Below are positions 6,837-14,938 of a stretch of DNA of 15,204 nt, piece by piece. This DNA comes from an uncultured Eubacteriales bacterium. GTDB taxonomy: Bacteria > Bacillota > Clostridia > Oscillospirales > Oscillospiraceae. Below the pieces are notes generated by a model. The model saw only the letters and a program-made list of their open reading frames with translations, did not search any database and had not been told where the DNA came from. The stretch spans positions 1 to 15,204 of the forward strand of contig URPI01000035.1 in the NCBI GenBank assembly GCA_900549705.1. The letters are read 5' to 3'. Each line of letters starts with the position of its first letter. Position 1 is the first letter of the stretch. Both the position numbers and the translations under genes were made by a program.

Positions 6837-8292
6837 GCTTTTCCAGTCCTTCCATTTGTTTTTCAATCAAAATGCCAAGCCGGGTCATGCGTCCCAGCCT
6901 GTTCTCGTTGACCAGGGGCTGCACCGACAGGACGTAATAGGGCAGCCGCTTTGTGTAATAATTCAGCCGGATGATGCTGTAAAGGAAGTATGCGGCGCTG
7001 CCCAACAAAAAGCCGAAGCCATAAAACCGCACATCAAACACTAGGGAGATCAGCGTAAAGCCGGAGGTGGCGGCGGTGAAGAGAATGGATGCCCGCAGCG
7101 CACCGGTATAGTCCGTGAAATAGAGCAGCAGCAAAATAAAGGTGTTGGCGATGGCATAGATGCCGTAGCCCACAGTCAGGGTGCGGAAATACCCATGCAT
7201 CAGGTCGTTGAAGCCCAGGGGCAGCAGGTTCAGAATGAACTCCCCCAGGCAGATGCAGGCGGCGGTGACAAACAGCTGCTTCAGCGCCGTGAACCACAGC
7301 TCCCGCTTCATGGTTTCCAGCATTTCCTTTTCCACCCGCAGAATATCCCCGATGGTTCCCTTGTCATTGAACAGGGAATAATACTCCCGGTACTTGGGAT
7401 AGAAGTTGACCTCCACCGACACCACAAAGCTTACGGTGGTCACCAGAATGGTCAAAAAGGCCAGCAGCGCCGGTACATCGTGGAAGGGTGCCCCCACCCA
7501 CAGTCCCAGCACCACCACTTGAAGGGGGCTGCACCAGATGATGACCAGGTGAGAAAATAGCCCCACGGTGGTGTAAAAGCCCACCTGTGCCAGCTTGCTG
7601 TACTGGTCTGCCCAGCGCAGGAACAGAAAGGGGCTGACGTTGCTGTCCGGGAAGCAGCGGTAAATCAACCGGAAGTCATACAGCACCATGATGCCATAGC
7701 CGATGCAAAGCCCCACCAGCGTGCCAATCACGGTGTCCGCTCCCTGCCAGAGCAGAAGCGCGCTGATACTCAGGGAGAACACAATGGCCAGCAGATAGGA
7801 AATGAAGATGCCCCGGTATTCCTTGATGGCGGTGAGGTAGCTCTGCGCGTTCCAGGCCACAATCAGCTCCATGAAAAAGCGCCACACGAAAAGGCAGTGT
7901 ACAAAGGGCGAGCCGCAGAAAAACAGGAAAATGGCGTACAGCACGCCGCCCAGCACCAGTGTCATGGCGTTGATGCCGAAAAAGGAGGGGAGCACTGCCT
8001 CCCGGTGCTGGGTATACAGCATATCCGCCAGGAATCGGGTGATAATCATGGAGAAGATACTGGTCACCAGCAGGGATGCCAGCAGACTGTAGGTGGTCAT
8101 GCACACCAGCAGCTCGCGGTCAAAGGCGGAGCGGCCAAAGAAGACGCAGATGTACATGATGCCCAGCAGCAGCACAATGCCCAGCAACATGGGGCCGACG
8201 CACACGGCGGTGGAATAGCCCACGGCGCGGAACATGGCAAACAGGCCGCGCTTGCTGTATAGCTTTTTTAGCTCAAATCCGATTCCTGCCAT
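6826..8292 (-). CDS. pelG: PelG, multi-spanning Pel polysaccharide membrane transporter
   Basis: PelG is the polytopic inner-membrane protein thought to export the growing Pel chain in complex with PelD and PelE. The 488-residue protein begins with the hallmark MAGIGFELKKLY and is hydrophobic throughout, with about 12 predicted membrane segments arranged like MATE/PST-type flippases, for example SLLVTSIFSMIITRFLADML near 80-100 and further pairs up to FYGFGFLLGSAAYFLYSII near 448. Length fits the family. The ATG at 8292 lies inside the end of pelF (20-nt overlap), and the stop lies inside the start of the CotH gene, so it is translationally coupled on both sides. Bacterial Pel transport by PelG is established in Pseudomonas; its role here is inferred from homology and from the intact operon. 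Confidence 0.93.
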   Translation of the reverse strand: MAGIGFELKKLYSKRGLFAMFRAVGYSTAVCVGPMLLGIVLLLGIMYICVFFGRSAFDRELLVCMTTYSLLASLLVTSIFSMIITRFLADMLYTQHREAVLPSFFGINAMTLVLGGVLYAIFLFFCGSPFVHCLFVWRFFMELIVAWNAQSYLTAIKEYRGIFISYLLAIVFSLSISALLLWQGADTVIGTLVGLCIGYGIMVLYDFRLIYRCFPDSNVSPFLFLRWADQYSKLAQVGFYTTVGLFSHLVIIWCSPLQVVVLGLWVGAPFHDVPALLAFLTILVTTVSFVVSVEVNFYPKYREYYSLFNDKGTIGDILRVEKEMLETMKRELWFTALKQLFVTAACICLGEFILNLLPLGFNDLMHGYFRTLTVGYGIYAIANTFILLLLYFTDYTGALRASILFTAATSGFTLISLVFDVRFYGFGFLLGSAAYFLYSIIRLNYYTKRLPYYVLSVQPLVNENRLGRMTRLGILIEKQMEGLEKHEA

Positions 8293-9697
8293 GGTATTCC
8301 CTCAACTCGTCGTAAACAGCCTGATAGTTTTTCAGCATGAATTGCTGCTGATAGTACAATTCCACCCGCTTCTGGCCGATGCGTCCCATTTCCAGCATTC
8401 GCGCCCGGTTAGAGCACATCTTTTCCATGGCATCGGCCAGTCCCTCCCGGTACATGGGGGGCACGCAGTAGCCTGCCGCGCCCAATAGGTCGCCCTCCTC
8501 CCCATTGATAAGCGCCCGGCAGCAGCCCACATCCGTGGTGACGGCGGGGCGCTGGGCGGCAAAGGATTCCAGCACGGAAAGGGGCTGCCCCTCGGAAATG
8601 CTGGTGAGGATGGTAAAGTCCAATTTGGTAAAATATTCCATGATATTGACCCGACCTGTGAAAATTACATTTTTCATTCCAAGCTGCTCCACCAGGGCAT
8701 AGCATTCATCGGCGTATTCCTGGTCGTCCACGCCGCCCAGAATGTGCAGCCGCACCCGCTCCACCCGGGAGGACAGCTCGAAGAAGGCATAAATCATGGT
8801 TTTTACATCCTTGATGGGAGCCATGCGCACCACCGCGCCGATGTCCACATAGCCGTCGGGCTGTTTCAGGGGGATTTTGGACAGAGCGGTGAAATTCACA
8901 CCGTTGGCGATGACCCGGCAGCATTCCGGCTTGCAGCCCAGCTCCACCTGAATCTGGCGGGCGCGGCCAAACAGGCTGGTCACCCGAAAGGCGCGCTGAT
9001 AGATAATATCCGACAGCATATAGAAAAATCGAATCCACTGGTTCTTAAAGGCGGGCTGCACCCACCCGGCGCGGATGATTTCTTCTTCCCGCTCCCGGGT
9101 ATAGATGCCGTGCTCCGTGAGAATGATGGGCTTGTTGCAGACATACGCCCCCAGGCTGGCCAGAAGTCCGCCATAGCCGGTGCAGATGGAGTGATATACA
9201 TCTGCCTCCGGCACCTCCGTGCCCATCAGATACAGCACCGGCAGCAGCATGGAGCGGATGGTGTGGAAGCTGTCCGAAAAGGCTGCATAAGGGTATTTTT
9301 GCAGGCAAAGGTCGGTGAGCGCTTTCAAAAATTCCTCGCTTTGCAAAAACGCCATGGGGTTGAGCTTTCGGGTCTGAAACAGGTTAAAGAGGGTGTCCCA
9401 GTCCGGGCGGGCGCAGTCCATCAGCGCCTGCAACTGTTTTGTTTCGTCCTCGGTGAAGCGCACCTTCCATTCCCGGGTAGATTTGAGGCGCAGGGCATCA
9501 TCCAGAAAAACCTCGTGGACAGAGCTGACATTGGGCAGCATTTCATACACAAATTTGCCCCGGTCACGCGCCTTGGCACCAATGACCCACAGTACAAATT
9601 CATGCTGGGGAAAGCCTTTGATATAATTGTGCATCCAGGTGGAGACACCGCCGTTGACATAAGGGTAGGAGCCTTCCAACACAAGACAAATTTTCAC
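8273..9697 (-). CDS. pelF: PelF, GT4-family Pel glycosyltransferase (synthase)
   Basis: PelF is the cytosolic GT-B glycosyltransferase that polymerises Pel from a UDP-sugar donor, reported as UDP-GalNAc in Pseudomonas. The 474-residue protein has the PelF N-terminus MKICLVLEGSYPYVNGGVST, with the glycine-rich acceptor-side loop at 14-18. TEHGIYTRERE lies at 194-204 and the interdomain NGVN at 265-268. The donor site has R291/K296 (MAPIKDVKT) and the retaining-GT4 EX7E motif as E369-GQPLSVL-E377. The start is GTG at 9697, supported by a weak GGGTGA 5-6 nt upstream and by homology of the first residues. Unlike all other genes of the operon it is separated from the preceding gene by 243 nt containing an inverted-repeat element, so it may need its own promoter or read-through. 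Confidence 0.94.
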   Translation of the reverse strand: MKICLVLEGSYPYVNGGVSTWMHNYIKGFPQHEFVLWVIGAKARDRGKFVYEMLPNVSSVHEVFLDDALRLKSTREWKVRFTEDETKQLQALMDCARPDWDTLFNLFQTRKLNPMAFLQSEEFLKALTDLCLQKYPYAAFSDSFHTIRSMLLPVLYLMGTEVPEADVYHSICTGYGGLLASLGAYVCNKPIILTEHGIYTREREEEIIRAGWVQPAFKNQWIRFFYMLSDIIYQRAFRVTSLFGRARQIQVELGCKPECCRVIANGVNFTALSKIPLKQPDGYVDIGAVVRMAPIKDVKTMIYAFFELSSRVERVRLHILGGVDDQEYADECYALVEQLGMKNVIFTGRVNIMEYFTKLDFTILTSISEGQPLSVLESFAAQRPAVTTDVGCCRALINGEEGDLLGAAGYCVPPMYREGLADAMEKMCSNRARMLEMGRIGQKRVELYYQQQFMLKNYQAVYDELREYHGRNRI

Positions 9698-9732
9698 GCA
9701 ATCACCCGTTTCACACGAATTTCAATTTAAAA

Positions 9733-9738
9733 AGTCAA
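9733..9738 (-). promoter_or_regulatory. Possible -35 box of a pelF-proximal promoter
   Basis: The minus strand has TTGACT at 9733-9738 followed by an AT-rich spacer just upstream of the pelF GTG. A matching -10 is poor (TGTGAA at 17 bp). A weak internal promoter that re-initiates transcription after the repeat is possible, but this is not firm. Confidence 0.25.
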
Positions 9739-9755
9739 CAAATGCGCCAGCTTAT

Positions 9756-9913
9756 GGCGCGAAGCGCCCATGCCTCCCCTGGAAGGGGAGGTGGTTGAGC
9801 GTTAGCGAAACCGGAGGGGTTTGTACGTCAACAGAGCGGTTCAAGAAAACCCCTCAGTCAGCCCGTTCGGGCTGCCAGCTCCCCTTTCAGGGGCGCCGAG
9901 GGCGCTTCGCGCC
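9756..9913. repeat. 158-bp MITE-like element with perfect 14-bp terminal inverted repeats
   Basis: GGCGCGAAGCGCCC (9756-9769) and GGGCGCTTCGCGCC (9900-9913) are perfect inverted repeats bounding 158 bp. Inside are a CCTCCCC...GGGGAGG hairpin (9773-9792), an inverted pair GAGGGGTTT/AAACCCCTC (9814-9822 with 9847-9855), the palindrome CAGCCCGTTCGGGCTG (9859-9874) and a CCCCTTTCAGGGG hairpin (9881-9893). The whole can fold as a multi-armed stem-loop on either strand. It contains no gene and lies between the pelA stop and the pelF start inside the operon. Related fragments are at both window edges. No target-site duplication is obvious. It resembles non-autonomous palindromic elements widespread in Oscillospiraceae genomes. 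Confidence 0.75.
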
Positions 9914-9940
9914 GGGGCTGAGCTTTTAATCAGAGCAAAA

Positions 9941-11779
9941 TCAGTCCCATTCGATGGTAATATCCGCCTGGTCGGCATCCAGCAGGTACAGCGTTTCCGT
10001 CAGAGCGGTGAGTGTCCCGCCGGTCACCCGGTCGGGTGTGCCGCTGTTAAAGCGGACAAAAAGGTAGGCTTCATCGATGTAGTTGCCCAGATGGAGGTTC
10101 AGCGAGTGCTCTCCTGTCCACTGCTTGCTGACGGTCAGACCGCTCCACCGCTGGATGGTGCCGGACATATGGGCGGAATCCAGGCGGCGGATGGCGGGGG
10201 CTTCGGCGAAAACCCAGTCAAAGAAGCCGTCCATGTTGTTTTCCAGGTATTCCCAGCCCAGCTTCGCACCCCGGTCAACGTCCATGGCATCATCGGGGTG
10301 AATGAAATGGCTGAGCACAAAATGGAAGTTCAGCTCGGACAGAGCCACCAGACGCATATAGGGGTCGAGAATGGAGCCGGAGGTAATGCGGGGAAAATTC
10401 ACAATGCCATCCTCACCCACCCCGAATTCCTGCACATAGGGGAAGTCTGTCTGGTCGGGCAGATAGGTGCCGGAGATGGTGCGCACCGTGGGATAGAGGG
10501 AGGCCAGATATTCCCGCCCGTCCTGGGACATGATGTTGGAGGGCGGGACATACAGCGACATGGTGGTGGTAGGGTACAGCTGCCGGCAGAAGCGCAGCAG
10601 CTCCCGGAAGCTGGCATCCATGGCATCCAGCCCTTGCCAGGTGTTGTAGCTGAATTCGTCTCCATAGTCCACATCGTCAAGACACAGAGGCTGGTGGTTA
10701 TAGCCGTGATAGCCCAACTCGCCGCCTTGGCGAAGAATGCAGTTTCCAAAGTAGGAAAAGCGGGAGGTGTCCGTTTGGGGCTTGGTTGCACCGGTGGTGT
10801 CATCCTCATAATTTTCGATCACCAAGCCAATCAGGGGCAGCTGATATTTCTCACTGAGCTGCTGGATATCCGGGAACCAGATATTCATATAAAATTCGGC
10901 CACGCTGATATGATAGTCCCGGGTGATGTATTCGGAGTTGCCCTCGGGGACGGGGGAGGGCATATCATCCAGGAAAATGGATGCACCGTTGAGCACCGGA
11001 TAGGCGGACACATCCTCCAACAGACTATAGGAGGCAGCCATAAAGCCCCGGGCGGGGTAGTCATAGAAACCAAAATTATCCATGACCATGCGTCCCTCGC
11101 CGCACTCGTAGCTCCAAATCAGAGGGTTTCCGCCCTCGTGATCAGCGGCAGCATAGACGGTTACACCGTCCCGCAGCTGCACGGCAATGGCGGAATCGAA
11201 GCCATCGGTGATGTCAAAGGTGCTTCCGCCGCCCACAACGAAGTTGTCGTCCAGCCAAATGCGGTCAACCTGAACGTAGTCGCCTCGGTTGAGCACGCCG
11301 GAGCGCCTCAGAATAAAGTCGCCGCTGGTGTTGATTTCCAGGGTCATGGCAAACATGGCGCGGCCGCCGCTGCGAATCCAGTCATAAATGGTGAGAAGCC
11401 GGTCGCCAAGGGCATCCATATCCGGGGTCAGGATGACCATGGTTTCATAGGCGGACAGGTCGTCGGGAACCTCCATGTCGCCGATGTCAATGAGGTCGTA
11501 GCCAACCTTCATATCCAGAAGCACTCGCTCCATGTGGGCGTAGGCATTCACGCAGTCTTCGCGGCCCAGGTCTGTAATCAGCAGGCAGTTTTTGGGCGCT
11601 TCCGCCATGGCCAGCTGAGCGGTGACAACCTGGTCTGCGGGCAGATAGGGGTCTGCCCGGTTTAGGTCTGACACACGGATGCCCATGCGCTCCAAAAATA
11701 GAACGGAGCCAATGAACAAAAAGATTGCCAATACCCCTGCCATCTGGAGAAAGGGGAATTTTTTCAGCTTCTTAATCAT
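9941..11779 (-). CDS. pelA: PelA-type polysaccharide deacetylase (PelA_DA, DUF2194)
   Basis: This protein is predicted to remove N-acetyl groups from Pel outside the cell, making it cationic. The 612-residue protein has one N-terminal membrane anchor (about 13-29) and no cleavage site, so the catalytic part faces outward. Residues 60-250 form an alpha/beta region (LLITD, MVILTPDMD) of the DUF2194 type. From about 265 it resembles a carbohydrate-esterase-4 fold: a metal/base aspartate pair in IFLDDMP (271-272), HGYNH at 358-362 as the metal-binding H-x3-H motif, and SHFIHPDD at 490-497 for the late catalytic histidine. A beta-rich tail (about 540-612) follows. There is no PelA glycoside hydrolase domain. 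ATG 11779 overlaps the pelE stop as ATGA, so translation is coupled to pelE. Confidence 0.88.
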   Translation of the reverse strand: MIKKLKKFPFLQMAGVLAIFLFIGSVLFLERMGIRVSDLNRADPYLPADQVVTAQLAMAEAPKNCLLITDLGREDCVNAYAHMERVLLDMKVGYDLIDIGDMEVPDDLSAYETMVILTPDMDALGDRLLTIYDWIRSGGRAMFAMTLEINTSGDFILRRSGVLNRGDYVQVDRIWLDDNFVVGGGSTFDITDGFDSAIAVQLRDGVTVYAAADHEGGNPLIWSYECGEGRMVMDNFGFYDYPARGFMAASYSLLEDVSAYPVLNGASIFLDDMPSPVPEGNSEYITRDYHISVAEFYMNIWFPDIQQLSEKYQLPLIGLVIENYEDDTTGATKPQTDTSRFSYFGNCILRQGGELGYHGYNHQPLCLDDVDYGDEFSYNTWQGLDAMDASFRELLRFCRQLYPTTTMSLYVPPSNIMSQDGREYLASLYPTVRTISGTYLPDQTDFPYVQEFGVGEDGIVNFPRITSGSILDPYMRLVALSELNFHFVLSHFIHPDDAMDVDRGAKLGWEYLENNMDGFFDWVFAEAPAIRRLDSAHMSGTIQRWSGLTVSKQWTGEHSLNLHLGNYIDEAYLFVRFNSGTPDRVTGGTLTALTETLYLLDADQADITIEWD

Positions 11780-12753
11780 GATGTCCTCGTTTCGCCGGAC
11801 CAGAAGCGAATCTGCTCCCGGCCTTTTTTACTGAAATAGATGCCGGTATCGGGTGCCGCCTGCACCATGCGATGCACAGCCTCGCCGTGGTGCTGCCGAA
11901 CGTGGAATTGCAGCCGCAGCAGCCAGGCGCTTTCATTGGCGGGAAACTGAGCCTCCATGGCGCACAGCGTGTGGTCGGCATCATCAAAGGCGCCGTTTTC
12001 CATTTGCATTTGGGCAAGCTCGGCGTAATTTTCCGGGGTGGGGGACAGGGCGGTCAGCTTTTCCAGCGCAGCAATGCATTCTTTGCGGCGGACGGCGGCA
12101 ATTCTACCCCGCACCAAACCCAAATTCAGGTACTGTTTAAGGCAGTCGCAGTATTGCTGCAAGGCTTCCGCACTGTCCGGGTTCTCCCGGTGATGTCTAG
12201 CGCATTTTTGCAGCATCAGGTCGTATTTTTTACCCAGCTCGGACATGGCGGTGGTAGCATAATGAACAACCTCCACATCATCGTTGAGCCGCGCCTGTTC
12301 CAGCAGGGCGTAAAAGGTGCTGCTGTCATTGGTCAGAATATCCATCATCAGCTTGCGGCGCACATCGGAGGAGCTGATGTTCAGTGCTTCCTCCAAGGGA
12401 ACCACGTTTTCTTTCAGCAGGTCAATCATCAAATTACGGCGGGTGTCGGCGGAGTTGAGAATCATGGCTTCCTCCAGGGAAACCACCGGCTGATTTTCAT
12501 CCTCGCCCATCATGCCCATGCTGCGGTAGATGCTGTTTTCCACCTGAAAGCGGTCAACCTGCACATCGGCACTGACACCATTGCGCCGCTTGTGAATGCC
12601 CAGCAGGATTGCACAGATTGAACCAAATACCGGCACCAGCACCACCATCGGGAACATGGTCATTCGGACGGGAAGTACCCGACTGGCCGCCAGCAGAAAA
12701 ACCAGGATACAGCCGCAGGTGTGCAGCAGCAACAGGAGCATTACTTCAGACAT
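11776..12753 (-). CDS. pelE: PelE-like membrane protein with TPR/helical repeats
   Basis: PelE binds PelD and links it to PelF and PelG in the Pel synthase complex. The 325-residue protein starts MSEVMLLLLL with two membrane segments (about 4-23 and 31-52) joined by a very short loop, and the rest is cytosolic and helical. Residues 90-116 and 117-143 are an internal tandem duplication sharing VV-x-LEEA, S-x-D-x-RR and a conserved LM-x-D segment. Residues about 180-300 look like TPR helices (for example YAELAQMQMENGAFDDAD). The assignment rests on position between pelD and pelA, topology and helical repeats rather than a sequence signature. ATG 12753 overlaps the pelD stop by 8 nt and has a GAGAGGGGG SD-like tract upstream. 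The frame is open further upstream inside pelD, but that extension is out-of-frame pelD sequence and is rejected. Confidence 0.85.
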   Translation of the reverse strand: MSEVMLLLLLHTCGCILVFLLAASRVLPVRMTMFPMVVLVPVFGSICAILLGIHKRRNGVSADVQVDRFQVENSIYRSMGMMGEDENQPVVSLEEAMILNSADTRRNLMIDLLKENVVPLEEALNISSSDVRRKLMMDILTNDSSTFYALLEQARLNDDVEVVHYATTAMSELGKKYDLMLQKCARHHRENPDSAEALQQYCDCLKQYLNLGLVRGRIAAVRRKECIAALEKLTALSPTPENYAELAQMQMENGAFDDADHTLCAMEAQFPANESAWLLRLQFHVRQHHGEAVHRMVQAAPDTGIYFSKKGREQIRFWSGETRTS

Positions 12754-14851
12754 GGGCAATTTCTGCCCCCTCTCCCAGCAATTCGGCTTGCTGAGACGTG
12801 TCCAGCAGCCGGTATTGCAGCCCTGCTGCTTCCAGGCGCTTTGAAATAATGGGCAGATCACTGGGACGAGCCTGGGAGAGAAGCACATAAATGCTGCCCT
12901 TGTACAGACCGATGATGTCGCTGGTACGAATGCAGTCGGCCAGGCGGCAGCCCATTTGATTGGCGGAGGAGTTACCGTCGGAAAGAATGTGCAGCAGCAG
13001 GTGGGTGGACTGCTTCTGCTCCGTTGCCCGCAGGGCAATTTCCAGCTCCTCCAGGAAGTAGGGGGCAGAGAGTACATTGTCCGTTCCTTCCACGCATTTG
13101 GTGTGGCGCACGGCTTCCTGGTACTGCATGGCGTTAATCAGGGAATTGGAAATCAGGCCGCAGATAACCCGAAACAGATTTTCGTAGTACAGCGTCAGCT
13201 GGTCATAGGGCGCAGACTGAATCAGAATGATGACGGCCAGCTTTCCCTCCTGCCGGATGCCGTAGAGGTAGACGGGGAGCTGTTCGTCCAGTTCCCGGTT
13301 GACCCACACTTCCCCGGCCTGCACCTGGTTCAGCTTTTCATAGTAGGGAGCCATGGGCAGGGAGTGGGGCAGATGCAGGTCGGCGGAGGAAACCGCCAGG
13401 CGGCCATAGGGGGTCTGCCCCGGGCAGGAATAGATGGCAACATGGTTGTTTCGCATCACTGTTTCCAGAACCTCCAGGGAGTGGCTGAAAAGCTGCCGGG
13501 GATGCAGATAATTGAGCTGCTGTGAGATGCTGAAAATCTTGCCGAAGCTGTCCCGGCTGCCGATGATTTGCTGCTTGTATTCCTGCTTCTCCTGGAGTAC
13601 ATCCAGGTTGAGCTGCTCCAAGTAGTTGTAGCGCTCGACAAGGGAATTTTTTTCGTTGGTGACGGATTGCAGCAGATAGGAATCCTTGCTGCGGATGTAG
13701 CCGCACAGAGCACCCAGGCTGAAATAGGCGATGAAGGGCAGCCAGTTGGTTGGCTCATAAAACAGGGTCAGCCAGCCGATTCCGTTGCGGGCGTATTCAT
13801 AAATCAGCGAGAGGCTGGCCAGCGCCGCCGCGCCCAGACCCATGGGAATATTATACATGGTACCCATGGTGACGATGTACAGCAGCCGGAAATCAATCAT
13901 CTGGAACTGGATGGAAACATGGGTCAGCGTCAGCACCAGCTGCAGAAGTCCGAAGGCCACCAGCTGCTCGGCAATGCGCAGGACGGTGCTGTTTACTTTC
14001 AGCCGTGCCAGCTTTTCAGCGATTCCGCCCCGGCGCAGACTGCGATAGAATTGGGCAATGGCGGGCAGGTCTTCCAGAATGGAATACACCGGAAACCAGG
14101 CATAGCGCTTGCGCAGGGTGTTGCTGCTCACTGGGGGCAGGGGATATGGCTCTCCATCGGCAAATAGGAACTTCTGCCGGGCATCGGTCGTTTCTTTCTG
14201 GATCAGCTCAGTGAAACGGGAAACCGTACAAGTAAAAAAACGGGGAATCTCATAGTCTTCCCTGGATTCCTCCCAGTTTTCAAACAGGCGGAAAATCAGC
14301 AAAGAAAGGTCTTCGGCAGCCAGAAAGGAGATCTCCTGCCCGGCGGGGCAGTCAAGCCGGTGCGTGCCGGGCTGAAACAGTGCTTGCAGCGTAGGCTGCA
14401 CGGCATCCGGGGCATACACCCAGGGAGAGATGACTGCGTTCACTCCACCGGTTCGGTAGGAAGCACGGCGGCAAAGCGTTTGTGCGGCATTCTCCAGCAC
14501 GGCGCAGGCTGCTCCGGGCGGATGCCGGGGGCCTGCAAAATAGAGCACCTGGGTGTCCAGAGAGCAGATGTCCAGCACCAGTGAAAGTGTTTCCAGCTCG
14601 GCACCGTCAATGTCCCGGAAGGGAGCGATGGAATGGGAGAAAAACACCACCTGGTTAAATTCGTAGGTCTGGGAGAATTTTTGGCAGATTTCTCGGGTCA
14701 GTGCCCCGGTGTAAACGGAGATTTTGCGGGAAAAACTGCTTTGCATCTGGGTTTTACCCGCAATCAGAATGCGGGAGTTTGGAAAGGCGGCAGCCACAAA
14801 TGCATCGGTTAAAAAAGCGGTGTATCCGGTCAGCAGCACGTTGCTTATCAC
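12746..14851 (-). CDS. pelD: PelD: degenerate SDR + 4 TM + GAF + degenerate GGDEF c-di-GMP receptor
   Basis: PelD is the c-di-GMP receptor that switches on Pel synthesis. Reading the 701 residues from GTG 14851: residues about 1-285 form an epimerase-like Rossmann (SDR) domain beginning ISNVLLTGYTAF; about 292-386 holds four membrane helices; 394-431 is a coiled coil (EKNSLVERYNYLEQLN); about 434-574 is GAF-like; about 590-680 is a degenerate GGDEF domain. RTSD at 642-645 is the RxxD inhibitory site, placed as in real diguanylate cyclases, while the catalytic GGDEF position reads KGSIY (651-655), so it should bind c-di-GMP but not make it. An arginine (672 or 681) may match the third binding residue of Pseudomonas PelD. 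The SDR lacks a clear GxxGxxG and YxxxK, so it is probably non-catalytic. GTG is chosen because AAGGAG lies 10 nt upstream; a TTG at 14944 would lie inside the leader terminator region. Confidence 0.92.
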   Translation of the reverse strand: MISNVLLTGYTAFLTDAFVAAAFPNSRILIAGKTQMQSSFSRKISVYTGALTREICQKFSQTYEFNQVVFFSHSIAPFRDIDGAELETLSLVLDICSLDTQVLYFAGPRHPPGAACAVLENAAQTLCRRASYRTGGVNAVISPWVYAPDAVQPTLQALFQPGTHRLDCPAGQEISFLAAEDLSLLIFRLFENWEESREDYEIPRFFTCTVSRFTELIQKETTDARQKFLFADGEPYPLPPVSSNTLRKRYAWFPVYSILEDLPAIAQFYRSLRRGGIAEKLARLKVNSTVLRIAEQLVAFGLLQLVLTLTHVSIQFQMIDFRLLYIVTMGTMYNIPMGLGAAALASLSLIYEYARNGIGWLTLFYEPTNWLPFIAYFSLGALCGYIRSKDSYLLQSVTNEKNSLVERYNYLEQLNLDVLQEKQEYKQQIIGSRDSFGKIFSISQQLNYLHPRQLFSHSLEVLETVMRNNHVAIYSCPGQTPYGRLAVSSADLHLPHSLPMAPYYEKLNQVQAGEVWVNRELDEQLPVYLYGIRQEGKLAVIILIQSAPYDQLTLYYENLFRVICGLISNSLINAMQYQEAVRHTKCVEGTDNVLSAPYFLEELEIALRATEQKQSTHLLLHILSDGNSSANQMGCRLADCIRTSDIIGLYKGSIYVLLSQARPSDLPIISKRLEAAGLQYRLLDTSQQAELLGEGAEIAHV

Positions 14852-14886
14852 AGTGGGGAAGCTCCTTCCTCCAAAAATCGAATAAA

Positions 14887-14907
14887 CCCGCAAAAAAATG
14901 CGGCGGG
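14887..14907 (-). terminator. Second hairpin in the pelD leader, possible tandem terminator
   Basis: On the minus strand CCCGC (14907-14903) can pair with GCGGG (14891-14887), or alternatively CCGCA with TGCGG, followed by TTTATT. It lies between the stronger terminator at 14912-14938 and the pelD SD. It may be a weak backup terminator or a structure near the ribosome binding site. Confidence 0.4.
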
Positions 14908-14911
14908 CAAG

Positions 14912-14938
14912 AAAAAAGACCGCAACAGATGTGCGGTC
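14912..14938 (-). terminator. Leader terminator controlled by the c-di-GMP riboswitch
   Basis: On the minus strand GACCGCA (14938-14932) and TGCGGTC (14924-14918) form a perfect 7-bp stem with a 7-nt loop, followed immediately by TTTTTT (14917-14912). It lies about 60 nt before the pelD start codon and just 3' of the aptamer, which is the normal expression-platform position. Confidence 0.85.

Noticed and set aside
6837..6866. N-terminal extension of the CotH-family protein from TTG 6866
   Set aside because: There is no SD, and it places ten extra residues ahead of an otherwise standard lipoprotein signal peptide.
5064..6911. 615-codon open frame on the + strand opposite the CotH gene
   Set aside because: It is antisense to a gene with clear lipobox and kinase motifs, has no SD or promoter, and its low-complexity composition is typical of mirror frames.
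9756..9913. The inverted-repeat element read as a simple transcription terminator
   Set aside because: None of its hairpins is followed by a U-tract on the minus strand, and the downstream genes belong functionally to the same operon.
9821..11665. 614-codon open frame on the + strand opposite pelA, starting in the inverted-repeat element
   Set aside because: It is antisense to a PelA-type deacetylase with conserved motifs and has no supporting signals.
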